A DNA stretch of 64,000 nt from Desulfobacteraceae bacterium (GTDB lineage Bacteria > Desulfobacterota > Desulfobacteria > Desulfobacterales > Desulfosarcinaceae). Position 1 is the stretch's first letter. Each line of letters begins with the position of its first letter. The position numbers were made by a program, and so were the translations under genes. The notes beneath the pieces are model-generated. The model was given only the letters and a program-made list of their open reading frames with translations. It did no database searches and was not told the DNA's origin. The stretch is from the NCBI GenBank assembly GCA_027068085.1, contig JAMOUQ010000042.1:1-64000 (forward strand), in the 5' to 3' direction. Of this stretch, positions 52,997 through 62,189 are shown piece by piece.

Positions 52997-53656
52997 ATGA
53001 AACCGGAACAGATACTTGTCCTGGCGACCCGCAACAAGGGGAAAACCCGAGAAATCAGGTCACTTCTATCCGGATTTCCGGTGGTCATAAAGAATCTCGA
53101 CGATTTCGGTCCCATCCCCGAAATAGAAGAAGACGGCGCCACCTTCGAGGAAAACGCATACAAGAAGGCCAGCCTGACGGCCCGTTTCCTCGGCCTTCCC
53201 TGCCTGGCAGACGATTCAGGCCTCTGCGTGGCGGCCCTTGAAGGCCGTCCGGGAATTCATTCCGCGCGCTACGCCGGCCCGGATGCCACCGACGCCGAGC
53301 GCTGTGCCAGACTGCTGGAAGAACTGGGCGACAGTCCCGACCGTCGGGCATGGTTCGAATGCGTCATCTCGATCGCCGTTCCAACCGGCCCGGCCCTCAC
53401 CTATGAAGGCCGCTGCGAGGGAACCATTACCGACAGCCCCCGGGGCGACAACGGCTTCGGCTACGATCCGATCTTCTTCTACCCTCCCCTGGGCAGGACA
53501 TTCGCCGAGCTCTCACTGGAAGAAAAAAGCCGGGTCAGCCACCGTGGCAAGGCCCTGGCCGAAATAAGGGAAGAATTCGACAAGGTGCTCGTATGGATTG
53601 AGCGGCACATGCCGGTCTTTGAAAAGAAAGGATGCCTGGACAATCCGGAGAAATAA
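52997..53656 (+). CDS. rdgB: XTP/dITP diphosphatase (RdgB/HAM1)
   Basis: 219 residues. ILVLATRNKGKTREIRSLL, TFEENAYKKASLTARFLGLP, LADDSGLCVAALEGRPGIHS, GPDATDAERC and GDNGFGYDPIFFYP are complete family motifs. It hydrolyses non-canonical purine triphosphates to monophosphates. Ribosome binding site GAGG before the ATG. pckG follows 19 bases later. The gap before it (52841-52996) shows nothing. Confidence 0.95.
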   Translation: MKPEQILVLATRNKGKTREIRSLLSGFPVVIKNLDDFGPIPEIEEDGATFEENAYKKASLTARFLGLPCLADDSGLCVAALEGRPGIHSARYAGPDATDAERCARLLEELGDSPDRRAWFECVISIAVPTGPALTYEGRCEGTITDSPRGDNGFGYDPIFFYPPLGRTFAELSLEEKSRVSHRGKALAEIREEFDKVLVWIERHMPVFEKKGCLDNPEK

Positions 53657-53675
53657 ACCGCAGAAGGAGAAAAAA

Positions 53676-55646
53676 ATGCTCAAATTCAACCATGGTCTGG
53701 ATATAGTCGAAGCCATCGGAAAGATAGAAACGGCCGAGCAGGCACGGGAAGTATTCAAATCACGCCTGGACCAGGTTCACTTCGAAAGGATTTCCATCTT
53801 CAAGGATCCGGCGGTGATCAAAAAAATCGCCAACTCCATCGTCATGTGCAATCCGGAAAGAATATACGTCAATACAGGCTCGGAAGAAGACCGCGATTTC
53901 ATCCGCAATCTGGCCCTGGAAAACGGCGAGGAAGAAAAACTGGCCATGGAGAGGCACACCATCCATTTCGACCTGAAGGAAGAACAGGGCCGGATCATCG
54001 ACCGGACCTATTACATCGCCAACGACGACGAACTGGTATCTTCCCTTGCCAAGCGGATGTCCCGGCAGGAAGCCCTTGACGTTGTGTCCGGAGGCATGGG
54101 CGGCATCATGCAAGGAATGACCATGATCATAGGGTTTTACTGCCGCGGCCCGGTGGGATCGCCGGTATCCAACCCGGCCATGGAAATAACCAGCTCGGCC
54201 TACGTGGCCCACAGCGCCGAGCTGCTCTACCGCAACTGTTATGCCGAGTTCGAAAATGAGGTCCGCCGCCTGCGCCACTTTTATACCAACATCCACAGCC
54301 AGGGTCTCAACCGGCCCGAGGATCTGCCCGACGCCAGGGTGCTGATGGACCGCAGCCACCGCACCACTTATTCTTTCAAGTGCACATACGCCGGCAACAC
54401 TTTGCTGCTGAAAAAGGGCAATCACCGCTTTTCGGTCGACAAGGCCGTTTACCAGGGGCGGGGAAAGGAACTGGCCGAACACATGTTCATTACCGGAATC
54501 CAGGGTCCCGAAGCAAGGGTTACCTGGGCCACCGGAGCGGCTCCCAGCGGCTGCGGCAAAACCACCACCGCCATGGCCGGGGATCATTTCGTGGGTGACG
54601 ATCTGGCCCAGATGTGGATCGCCGACGACGGTTCGATCCGCTCGGTCAATCCGGAATGCGGAATATTCGGCATCGTCGAGGACGTCAACTGGGAAGGCGA
54701 TCCCATGCTGATGAAATGCCTGCGCCTGCCGGGCACGGAAGTGATCTGGTCCAACGTCCTGGTCGACGAAAACGGAGTACCCCACTGGACAGGCAACGGA
54801 GAAGAGCCTCCGGAAAGGGGCCGCAATTTCCAGGGCCCCTGGTACCGCGGAATGAAAGACGAAAACGGCAAGGAGGTGCCCATCTCCCACCCCAACGCCC
54901 GCTGCACCCTTTCTTCGAGCGCCCTTGAAAACTACTCGCCCAAGGCCGAAGACCCGGCCGGGGTCGAGACCAGGATCATCACCTACAGCGGCCGGGACAG
55001 CGATACCATGCCTCCGGTCTGGGTGGCCCGCACACCGGACGAAGGGGTCGTGATCGGGGCCTGCATAGTGTCGGCGGCCACGGCCACCGAGGTGGGAGCC
55101 ACCGGGATCAAGCGCGCCCCCTGGGCCAACGCGCCCTTTATCCCCGGCTCCCTGGGAGACTACATGGCGGCGCAGTTCGAATTTTTCAACAACCCGAAGA
55201 TCTCGCCGGAAAAACGCCCGGTCATGGCCGGGCTGAACTACTTTCTCACCCACGAGGCCCGGGGCGGCAAAGGCAAAAAGCTGCTGGGAGAAAAGCGGGA
55301 CGTCAAGGTCTGGCTGGGATGGCTGGAACGCCGGGCCCACGGCGGGGTGGAGGCCATCGAAAGTCCCATCGGCTATCTTCCCCGCTATGACGACCTGCAA
55401 CGGCTTTTCAAACAAATAATCGACAAGCCTTATCCCCGTGAACTGTACGACAAGCAGTTTTCCCTGTACCTGGACAACATCCTGGCCCGGATCGAAATGC
55501 AGATCGAGGCCTACGGCAAGGAGGAAAACATCCCGCCGCGCCTGTTCGAAGTCCTGCGTGATCAGAAACAGGGCCTGCTGCAACTGAAGGAACGCTTCGG
55601 TCCGGTGGTAACTCCGGACCGGCTGGAACAGGCGGCCGGCCGATAA
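53676..55646 (+). CDS. pckG: Phosphoenolpyruvate carboxykinase (GTP type, divergent)
   Basis: 656 residues from the ATG after GAAGGAG. GTP-PEPCK fold motifs include YVNTGSEEDRDFIRNLAL, YRNCYAEFENEV, WATGAAPSGCGKTTTAM, PECGIFGIVEDVNWEGDP, SVNPECG and ISHPNARCTL. The usual P-loop is PSACGKTN and here it reads PSGCGKTT; the active-site Cys is kept. The protein therefore belongs to a divergent branch, and nucleotide preference should be checked. It interconverts oxaloacetate and PEP. An upstream frame from 53598 overlaps rdgB and is not coding. Confidence 0.88.
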   Translation: MLKFNHGLDIVEAIGKIETAEQAREVFKSRLDQVHFERISIFKDPAVIKKIANSIVMCNPERIYVNTGSEEDRDFIRNLALENGEEEKLAMERHTIHFDLKEEQGRIIDRTYYIANDDELVSSLAKRMSRQEALDVVSGGMGGIMQGMTMIIGFYCRGPVGSPVSNPAMEITSSAYVAHSAELLYRNCYAEFENEVRRLRHFYTNIHSQGLNRPEDLPDARVLMDRSHRTTYSFKCTYAGNTLLLKKGNHRFSVDKAVYQGRGKELAEHMFITGIQGPEARVTWATGAAPSGCGKTTTAMAGDHFVGDDLAQMWIADDGSIRSVNPECGIFGIVEDVNWEGDPMLMKCLRLPGTEVIWSNVLVDENGVPHWTGNGEEPPERGRNFQGPWYRGMKDENGKEVPISHPNARCTLSSSALENYSPKAEDPAGVETRIITYSGRDSDTMPPVWVARTPDEGVVIGACIVSAATATEVGATGIKRAPWANAPFIPGSLGDYMAAQFEFFNNPKISPEKRPVMAGLNYFLTHEARGGKGKKLLGEKRDVKVWLGWLERRAHGGVEAIESPIGYLPRYDDLQRLFKQIIDKPYPRELYDKQFSLYLDNILARIEMQIEAYGKEENIPPRLFEVLRDQKQGLLQLKERFGPVVTPDRLEQAAGR

Positions 55647-55654
55647 GGCTTGTG

Positions 55655-56905
55655 ATGAAAAACCCTTTCCACCGGCCGGGGCAAAGCCCGGAAATCTGGA
55701 AAGTCCTTTCCAGCCGGCGGATGCTGGTATGCCTGGTGATGGGCTTTGCCAGCGGCCTGCCCCTGCTGCTGACCATAACCCTGCTCCAGGCCTGGATGAA
55801 AGAGGCCGGCGTCGACCTGGGCACCATCGGGCTGATGTCCCTGGTGGGTCTGCCGTACACCTTAAAGTTCCTGTGGGCGCCTTTGCTCGACCGTTACGTG
55901 CCGCCCCTGCTGGGACGGAGGCGGGGGTGGCTGCTGATCTTCCAGCTGACCCTGACGGGCTCCATTTGCCTGCTGGCGGCATCCGACCCGGCCGGCAGCC
56001 CCTGGGCCGTGGCCGCCGCGGCCCTCACCCTGACCTTTTTCAGCGCCTCCCAGGACATCGTAATCGACGCCTATCGCCGGGAAGATCTGCCGGACGAGGA
56101 ACTTGGCCTGGGCTCTTCCCTCTACATCGCCGGTTACCGGGTCGGAATGTGGGTCTGCTCGGCCGGGGGGCTGATCCTGGCCGACCATTTTCCATTCCCC
56201 ACCGTTTATCTGATCATGGCCGCCTGCCTGCTGCCGGCCATGATCACCACCGTCCTGACTCCGGAGCCTCCGGCTCCTGCCGGCCGGCCCCTGAGTCTGA
56301 AAGAAGCCGTGATCGAGCCCTTTGCCGACTATTTTGCCCGCTCCGGCGCGGTCCTGATCCTGGCCTTCATCCTCCTTTACAAGATCGGCGACAGTATGGC
56401 CTCGGCCATGACCATACCTTTTTACCTCGACCTGCATTTCACCAAGACCGAAATCGGAACCATCGTCAAGACCATCGGCCTGTGGGCCACCATAGCCGGC
56501 GGACTGGCAGGCGGCGCAATGATGCTCAGGCTGGGGATAAACCGCAGCCTCTGGGTCTTCGGATTCTTGCAGATGATATCCACCGCCGGTTTCGCCGTCC
56601 TGGCCGGAGTGGGGCACAGCCTGGCCGGGCTGACGGCCGTGGTGGGCTTCGAAAACCTGACCAGCGGAATGGGAACGGCCGCCTACGCCGCTTTCATGGC
56701 CAGCCTGACCAACAAGAAGTTCACCGCCACCCAGTACGCCCTGCTTTCAAGCCTGATGGGCGTTCCGCGGGTGATCGTATCTTCTTCCACAGGATACATG
56801 GCAGAATTTCTCGGCTGGCAGGGTTTTTTCATTTTCTGCACCCTGATCGCCCTGCCCGGCCTTGTGTTGCTCTCCAGGTTTGCGCCCCTGAGAAAAAGTG
56901 GTTAA
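55655..56905 (+). CDS. ampG: AmpG-like muropeptide MFS permease
   Basis: 416 residues from the ATG (a GTG lies one codon upstream). About twelve hydrophobic segments. MLVCLVMGFASGLPLLLTIT, LPYTLKFLWAPLLDRYVPP, GRRRGWLLIFQL and SASQDIVIDAYRREDLPDEE are typical of AmpG, which imports GlcNAc-anhydroMurNAc peptides. Together with NagZ (15838) it suggests murein recycling, though ampD and ampR are not visible. It starts nine bases after pckG. Confidence 0.88.
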   Translation: MKNPFHRPGQSPEIWKVLSSRRMLVCLVMGFASGLPLLLTITLLQAWMKEAGVDLGTIGLMSLVGLPYTLKFLWAPLLDRYVPPLLGRRRGWLLIFQLTLTGSICLLAASDPAGSPWAVAAAALTLTFFSASQDIVIDAYRREDLPDEELGLGSSLYIAGYRVGMWVCSAGGLILADHFPFPTVYLIMAACLLPAMITTVLTPEPPAPAGRPLSLKEAVIEPFADYFARSGAVLILAFILLYKIGDSMASAMTIPFYLDLHFTKTEIGTIVKTIGLWATIAGGLAGGAMMLRLGINRSLWVFGFLQMISTAGFAVLAGVGHSLAGLTAVVGFENLTSGMGTAAYAAFMASLTNKKFTATQYALLSSLMGVPRVIVSSSTGYMAEFLGWQGFFIFCTLIALPGLVLLSRFAPLRKSG

Positions 56906-56978
56906 ACTATCGGCAGCAAGACCCGGGCTTCTGTTTCCCGGGCCAACCTAAATTCAAATTTTTGAGGGATCACCAAAG

Positions 56979-58733
56979 ATGAGTCAAAAAAAAAGCGATC
57001 AAGACCGCCTTGTCCGGACAGACGAAAGCCAGCTGGCCCCCCTGCGCCGGGAAATCCTCTCCCTGGAGCCTGAAAAGGCCCTGAACAGGATCCTCGAACA
57101 TCCCTTCCCGGTCACCCTGGTCCAGTCCTTCACCCCCGAGGACCTCTACGTCCTGATCCATTCCATCGGTCCGGACGACTCCCTGCCGGTGCTGGCCATG
57201 GCATCCAACGACCAGTGGCAATACATCATCGACATGGAGGCCTGGGATCAGGGCCAGGTGAACATCCACGGCCTTACCGTCTGGCTCAACCGCTTCCTGC
57301 AGGCCGATGCCGACCGCTTCACCCACTGGATATTCGACCAGCAGATCGACACTTTCCGCTTCTACCTGTTCAAGAACGTCGAGCTGCGGATAAGGCAGCA
57401 CGACCAGGAGCCATCGGAGCTGAGCCCCGACTTTACCAGCGACGACGAGACGTTCTACCTCCGTTTCAGGCCTTACCCGGTCAGCGATCCGGCCGAAACC
57501 AAGTACTCCGACATGCGCGACCAGTTCCTCCTCGACCTGCTGCGGCGGATCTCCGTGCTGGACCACCCCAAGTTCCAAAACCTGCTGCTGGAAGCCAATG
57601 CCCTCATTCCGGCCGAGGCCGAAGAAGAACTCTACCGCCTGCGCAACATCCGCCTGGCCGAGCAGGGACTGCTGCCTTACGAAGAAGCCATCGGCATCTA
57701 CCAGCCCCTGGATATCGAAAAACTGTTTCAGCGCCCGCCAAAGGTCATCCGTACCGGCGACCGGGTCGTTACGGCTTCCGAACTGGTACCGGTCATAAAC
57801 CAGCAGCAGCCGGCAGCGGACAACCTCTTTGTCAAGACCCTGGGGAAAATCCACGACCAGAACGTGCTGAACTTTCTCCAGAGCGAGTTTGCCGGCCTAT
57901 GCAACCAGGTGATCTCGGCCGACCAGCTCAAGATCCGGGACAAGGGGGTTCTGGTCCAGGTCGTGGCCAAGGTCCGGGACTACCTGTCGATAGCCCTGGA
58001 AAAAATCGCCGTTCAAGGACCGGACCCAAAACGCTGGCCCCTGTCCAGGGTGCTGGAAACTTTCCTGCTGTCCGACATCTTCCGGGTGGGATACGGCTGC
58101 TGCCTGCAGCTCAAGTGGAAGGCCGAAAAGTGGGTCCGCAACAGCTGGTTCCGCAAAAACGGGCTGCCCCTTTCCTTCTGGGACGAAGACTGGCTCGGAG
58201 TCCTGGGTGGCCTGCTCATCAAAAGGCCTCTTTATTTCGACAACTTCAAAACCGGGGTGATCTACCGCGAGTTTGCCACTTTGGCAGACATCGAAGCCAC
58301 CGACAGGGTCATCGATTCGGCCATGGCCTTCGACGATCTGCTGGCCCTGCTGGAGGCCCGCCCGCCGGCAGAAAGCCACCTGGGGAATCTAACCTACAAG
58401 AACCTGCTGCTGACCCTCTGGGCGAACCACTACCTGGGGCTGGCCGGCGGCCGGCACCGTCCCGTTCCGCTGCAGCGCCGCCACCTCCAGGCACTTTTCA
58501 GAGACCTGTGGAGCAAGGAGGGAAAGGAGCGGCAAATAGGCGACGAAACCAAAAAAATGTTCCTGGACTGGCTGGCCGACCGGGCCGCCCTGGCACCGGA
58601 GGCCATCTCCCGGCGGATGGGCCTCCTGCTGGAAGAGCTCTTCAACGAACTGGAGGCCGAATTAGGCCCGGTGGATCCGGAAAACATCGATCCCCGCTTT
58701 ATCAACCTGTTCCTGATGGCGGAAAAAGGGTAA
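56979..58733 (+). CDS. DUF6178 family protein
   Basis: 584 soluble residues with no signal or membrane segment. The start VRTDESQLAPLRREILSLEP, then FPVTLVQSFTPEDLYVLIHS and SNDQWQYIIDMEAWDQGQV, match the DUF6178 family that I associate with Desulfobacterota and relatives. The function is unknown. It is rich in Leu, Glu and Arg, with helix-like patterns throughout. Ribosome binding site GAGGGA. It is followed seven bases later by ybaK, so they are co-transcribed. Confidence 0.7.
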   Translation: MSQKKSDQDRLVRTDESQLAPLRREILSLEPEKALNRILEHPFPVTLVQSFTPEDLYVLIHSIGPDDSLPVLAMASNDQWQYIIDMEAWDQGQVNIHGLTVWLNRFLQADADRFTHWIFDQQIDTFRFYLFKNVELRIRQHDQEPSELSPDFTSDDETFYLRFRPYPVSDPAETKYSDMRDQFLLDLLRRISVLDHPKFQNLLLEANALIPAEAEEELYRLRNIRLAEQGLLPYEEAIGIYQPLDIEKLFQRPPKVIRTGDRVVTASELVPVINQQQPAADNLFVKTLGKIHDQNVLNFLQSEFAGLCNQVISADQLKIRDKGVLVQVVAKVRDYLSIALEKIAVQGPDPKRWPLSRVLETFLLSDIFRVGYGCCLQLKWKAEKWVRNSWFRKNGLPLSFWDEDWLGVLGGLLIKRPLYFDNFKTGVIYREFATLADIEATDRVIDSAMAFDDLLALLEARPPAESHLGNLTYKNLLLTLWANHYLGLAGGRHRPVPLQRRHLQALFRDLWSKEGKERQIGDETKKMFLDWLADRAALAPEAISRRMGLLLEELFNELEAELGPVDPENIDPRFINLFLMAEKG

Positions 58734-58739
58734 AAGGCC

Positions 58740-59207
58740 ATGCCGACCCGTGCCGTTGCCTTGCTTAAAAAGTCCGGCGTAAAATTCGAGCTTGTCCGCT
58801 ACCGGCACCTTGAAAAAGGGGCCGCTTTTGCCGCCCGGGCCACCGGTTTCGATCCTTTCCTGACCGTAAAGACCCTGGTGGTGGACCCGGGCGACTCCAA
58901 CTTCGCCCTGGCCCTGATGCCGGGCAACCAGCACCTTTCCGAAAAGAAGCTGGCCAAGGCCCTGGGGGTGAAGCACCTTGCCATGGCCCGGCCGGCCGAT
59001 GCCGAACGGATAACCGGCTACCTGACCGGCGGTATAAGCCCCTTTGGAACCCGCCGCAGCCTGCCGGTGGTAATGGAAAAGAGGCTGGCGCAGGCCGAGA
59101 CGGTAATGCTCAACGCCGGCCGGCGGGGACTGATGGTAAAAATCGCCCCGGCAGACATAATCCGCCTGCTGGACTGCCGCCTGGCGGAGATCTGCGCCGG
59201 GCCTTGA
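58740..59207 (+). CDS. ybaK: YbaK-type Cys-tRNA(Pro) deacylase
   Basis: 155 residues. Family motifs include LVRYRHLEKGAAFAARATGF, VKTLVVDPGDSNFALALMPG, HLSEKKLAKALG and GYLTGGISPFGTRRSLPVVM. It hydrolyses mischarged Cys-tRNA(Pro) and related aminoacyl-tRNAs. It is the last gene of the short run that starts with DUF6178. Confidence 0.92.
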   Translation: MPTRAVALLKKSGVKFELVRYRHLEKGAAFAARATGFDPFLTVKTLVVDPGDSNFALALMPGNQHLSEKKLAKALGVKHLAMARPADAERITGYLTGGISPFGTRRSLPVVMEKRLAQAETVMLNAGRRGLMVKIAPADIIRLLDCRLAEICAGP

Positions 59208-59256
59208 ATTCGCACGGTCCCCGGCCCGTGTCGCAACCCGGTAAGGATTGCTGAAA

Positions 59257-59466
59257 ATGCTCTTTTTCCTGTTGTCTGTCGTCATGGCGACATTCGTATT
59301 CGGAATCCTGTTCTGGTCCCTGGGACTCAAGAGCCGTAAAACCGGCCAGACAGCAACCCTGCATACCTGCAGCACCGGCAGCGGCCGGTGCAGTTGCCGG
59401 AACCGGCAGGGCGGGCAGGCAAGTACGCAATGCAAAAGACAGGGGACAGGGTGCGGGAAAACATGA
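59257..59466 (+). CDS. Small single-pass membrane protein with Cys-rich tail
   Basis: 69 residues from the ATG that follows TAAGGA at good spacing. One membrane segment (LLSVVMATFVFGILFWSLGL) is followed by a basic turn (KSRK) and a tail with five Cys (HTCSTGSGRCSC, TQC, GTGCGKT). The shape resembles Cys-rich membrane maturation peptides such as the NqrM or FeoB-associated groups, but I cannot assign a family. The frame ends near the convergent metal-ATPase gene; a metal link is only a guess. Confidence 0.6.
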   Translation: MLFFLLSVVMATFVFGILFWSLGLKSRKTGQTATLHTCSTGSGRCSCRNRQGGQASTQCKRQGTGCGKT

Positions 59467-59520
59467 TCGCAATGTCCCCGACAAAAACGGCTTTCGGCCA
59501 AGGCCGGCATGCTCCTGCGC

Positions 59521-61641
59521 TTACAATCCGCGCAGGATGCGCATGGAGTTGAAAAGGGCCAGCAGGGCGGTGCCCACATCGGCAAAGACCGCCTCCCACA
59601 TGGTGGCCAGTCCGGCGGCTCCCATGGCGATGAAAAAAGCCTTGATCGTAAAGGCCAGGGCTATGTTCTGCCGGACAACGCGCCGGGTGCGGCGGGCGAT
59701 TCCGACCGCTTCGGCCACCTTCAGGGGTGAGCCGGTCATCAGGACCACGTCGGCGGCCTCGATGGCGGCATCCGAACCCAGGGCGCCCATGGCCATTCCC
59801 ACGTCGGCCGCGGCGATCACCGGGGCGTCGTTGATTCCGTCACCCACGAAAACGGTCCGGCCGCCTGCTCCGGCCGCCTGCCGAATCTTCCGGAAAACGG
59901 CCACCTTGTCCTCGGGCAAGAGATCGGCATGGAAGCTGTCAATACCCAGCTTGCGGGCCACGGCCGCGGCGGCACGGTGGTTGTCGCCGGTCAGCATTGC
60001 CAGGCGGGTGATGCCCTGCCGGCGCAGGGCCGCCATGGCCGGCACGGCATCCGGCTTGAGCCGGTCACCGATGACAAGATGGCCGGCGTACCGGCCGTCA
60101 ACAGCCACGTGGACCACGGTGGTATCGAAGCTGCAGCGGGGATGGTCTATGGCTCTGGAGCGCAGCATGCGGTCGTTGCCCACCATCACCCGGTGGCCGT
60201 CATAGTCGGCCAAGACCCCCTGGCCGGCCACCTCCAGGTGCTGTTTCAACAACTCCGGCCGCATCCGGCAGCCGGCCCGCCGACAGGCCGCCAGGATGGA
60301 AGCTGCTATAGGGTGCCCGCAACGGTATTCGGCGGCGGCGGCAAGCTCCAGCAGCCGCGTTTGTGAGAAACCTTCGGCCGGCACCACCTGATTGACCTCA
60401 AAGACCCCTTGGGTGAGAGTGCCGGTCTTGTCGAATACCACGGCCCGGGCGGCGGCCAGGGCGTCGATGAAATTGGACCCCTTGACCAGCACGCCCCTGC
60501 GGGAAGCCTTGCCGATGCCGGCAAAATAACCAAGGGGGATGCTGATAACCAGCGCACAGGGACAGGAGATAACCAGCAGCACCAGGGCGCGGTAGAGCCA
60601 GGTTCTGAAGTGCTGACCGTCCATCAGAAGGGGCGGGGCCGCGGCCACAACGGCAGCGGCCAGCACCACGGCCGGGGTGTAGTAGCGGGCAAAAGTGGTG
60701 ATGAATCTTTCGGTGCGGGCCTTGTTGGCAGTGGCGTTTTCCACCAGGTCCATGATCCTGGCGACGGAAGACTCCCTGAAGGGCCGGGTCACCCGTACGG
60801 TGAGGGCGCCGCTGAGGTTGATCTGGCCGGCCAAAACCCTGTCGCCGGCGCCGGCGGCCACCGGCACCGGCTCCCCTGTCAGGGCCGAGGTGTCCAGACG
60901 GGAACTTCCCCTGACGATCTCTCCGTCCAGGGGCACCTTGTCGCCCGGACGCACCAGTATGGTCTGACCCGTGGCGACTGTCTCCGGCGCGACCTTCTCG
61001 AAGCCTCCACCTGTCTCCAGCAGGGCCCAGTCCGGCCTTGCGGCCAGCAGACCCCGGATGGAACGCCGCGAGCTGTCAACCGCCCGGTCCTGGAGCATTT
61101 CACCTGTTTTGTAAAAAATCATCACTCCCAGGGCCTCGGCATAGGCCTGGATGAATAAGGCCCCGCAGGTGGCGATTATCATCAGGGTGTTTTCGTCAAA
61201 GACGATCCCGCGCCTGAGGTTGCGCCAGGCGCTGCGGAAAACGTTTAGGCCGGCCATGCAATAGGCGCCGAGCACCAGGACCGGCTCGAGGACCGGGACG
61301 CTTGCCCGCAACCAGGCTCCCTTCCACAGCTCGATTGCCAGCAGGAATATGGAGGCCGCCAGCAAAACCGCTTGCCGGCGGGTATCGCTTTTCCGGGCCT
61401 CGTTGCCGGCGGCCGTTTCCTCTTGACCGCCGGGCACGACTTGCACCGAAGGCTCGATACGGCCGACCTCCTTCACAACCCGTTCCGGGTCGGCGGCGCT
61501 TACCCTGAGTGTCAGACTGGCGAAATCGACCCTGGCGTCATCGACACCTTCCAGTCTGCGCAGCCCCTGCTCTATCTTGTCCGCGCAGGCCGGACAATCC
61601 AGGTTGCGCAGGGTGAATCTTGCGGTCTTGGCCCGGGCCAT
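59521..61641 (-). CDS. Zn/Cd/Pb-type P1B ATPase
   Basis: 706 residues. N-terminal HMA domain with CPAC in RNLDCPACADKIEQ (about 11-24), several membrane segments, phosphatase loop TALTGEPVPV, ion-site CPC in ISCPCALVISIP, phosphorylation DKTGTLTQGVFEV and hinge TGDNHRAAAAVARKLG with GDGINDAPV. The CPC and the HMA type fit Zn/Cd/Pb export (ZntA/CadA) rather than Cu. Operon with its ArsR/SmtB repressor 18 bases upstream. Metal identity is not fixed by sequence. Confidence 0.9.
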   Translation of the reverse strand: MARAKTARFTLRNLDCPACADKIEQGLRRLEGVDDARVDFASLTLRVSAADPERVVKEVGRIEPSVQVVPGGQEETAAGNEARKSDTRRQAVLLAASIFLLAIELWKGAWLRASVPVLEPVLVLGAYCMAGLNVFRSAWRNLRRGIVFDENTLMIIATCGALFIQAYAEALGVMIFYKTGEMLQDRAVDSSRRSIRGLLAARPDWALLETGGGFEKVAPETVATGQTILVRPGDKVPLDGEIVRGSSRLDTSALTGEPVPVAAGAGDRVLAGQINLSGALTVRVTRPFRESSVARIMDLVENATANKARTERFITTFARYYTPAVVLAAAVVAAAPPLLMDGQHFRTWLYRALVLLVISCPCALVISIPLGYFAGIGKASRRGVLVKGSNFIDALAAARAVVFDKTGTLTQGVFEVNQVVPAEGFSQTRLLELAAAAEYRCGHPIAASILAACRRAGCRMRPELLKQHLEVAGQGVLADYDGHRVMVGNDRMLRSRAIDHPRCSFDTTVVHVAVDGRYAGHLVIGDRLKPDAVPAMAALRRQGITRLAMLTGDNHRAAAAVARKLGIDSFHADLLPEDKVAVFRKIRQAAGAGGRTVFVGDGINDAPVIAAADVGMAMGALGSDAAIEAADVVLMTGSPLKVAEAVGIARRTRRVVRQNIALAFTIKAFFIAMGAAGLATMWEAVFADVGTALLALFNSMRILRGL

Positions 61642-61659
61642 GTCTTTTCCGTATTCCTT

Positions 61660-62040
61660 TCAGCGGCCCTGTTCCCGCACGTGTTCCATACCGAGCCTGA
61701 GCAGACGCCTGACATGCTCGTCGTCCAGGCTGTAGAAGACCACCTTGCCATCCCGCCGGGCCTTGACCAGCCTGGCCTGCTTTAGATTGCGCAGCTGGTG
61801 GGAAACGGCCGGCTGCTTCATCTCAAGCAGGGCGCAAAGATCGCAGACGCACATCTCGGCCCGGCTCAGGGCCCAGAGGATGCCCGTTCTGGTGCTGTCG
61901 CCAAAGGCCTTGAACAGGTCGGCCAGCTCGTAGAGATGGACCGGATCGGGCATGGCCTCTGCCACCGTGGCGATAACATCCTGATGGATACCTTTGACGG
62001 CGCAGGTTTCGACCTCCGCCGGCACGGATACAGGTTTCAT
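61660..62040 (-). CDS. ArsR/SmtB-family metal-sensing repressor
   Basis: 126 residues from the ATG after AAGGAAAGGGG; an upstream ATG at 62064 lacks such a site and lies in the operator. Winged helix: FKAFGDSTRTGILWALS, CVCDLCALLEMKQPAVSHQL, RRDGKVVFYSL. Candidate metal ligands are Cys and His of ETCAVKGIHQD in the N-terminal arm and the Cys of MCVCDLC in alpha-3, an alpha-3N/alpha-3 site of the CadC/ZiaR type. It represses the efflux ATPase until Zn, Cd or Pb binds. Confidence 0.88.
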   Translation of the reverse strand: MKPVSVPAEVETCAVKGIHQDVIATVAEAMPDPVHLYELADLFKAFGDSTRTGILWALSRAEMCVCDLCALLEMKQPAVSHQLRNLKQARLVKARRDGKVVFYSLDDEHVRRLLRLGMEHVREQGR

Positions 62041-62060
62041 CTCGGCCCCCTTTCCTTTTA

Positions 62061-62086
62061 TCATATGTTCATATATGCATATATCA
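62061..62086. promoter_or_regulatory. ArsR/SmtB operator candidate
   Basis: A perfect 14-bp palindrome ATATATGCATATAT (62071-62084) next to CATATG and TTCATAT, AT-rich, 21 bases upstream of the repressor ATG at 62040. ArsR/SmtB sites are imperfect AT-rich dyads with TGAA/TTCA cores, which fits. Confidence 0.55.
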
Positions 62087-62116
62087 ATACGAAGTCAAGG
62101 ACATTGGCGCCTGTCC

Positions 62117-62156
62117 AAAACAAAACCCCGGAAAAGCCGCTGCGGCTTTTCCGGGG
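62117..62156 (-). terminator. Intrinsic terminator on the minus strand
   Basis: CCCCGGAAAAGCCG (62126-62139) pairs perfectly with CGGCTTTTCCGGGG (62143-62156) around three bases. On the minus strand TTTTGTTTT follows (62117-62125 complement). It ends transcription coming from above 62160 and insulates the metal operon. It is the terminator of the remnant ending at 62190. Confidence 0.75.
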
Positions 62157-62189
62157 CCGGTTTATCCTTTCAGGAAAAAAATTCGGTCT

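Noticed and set aside
53760-55982. A 740-residue open frame antisense to pckG
   Set aside because: High GC content creates long antisense frames; composition is low-complexity and pckG on the other strand is unambiguous.
59464-59520. Sec readthrough of the stop codon of the Cys-rich membrane peptide
   Set aside because: The continuation shows no conserved-looking residues and no hairpin at SECIS distance that I can see; a normal stop is simpler.
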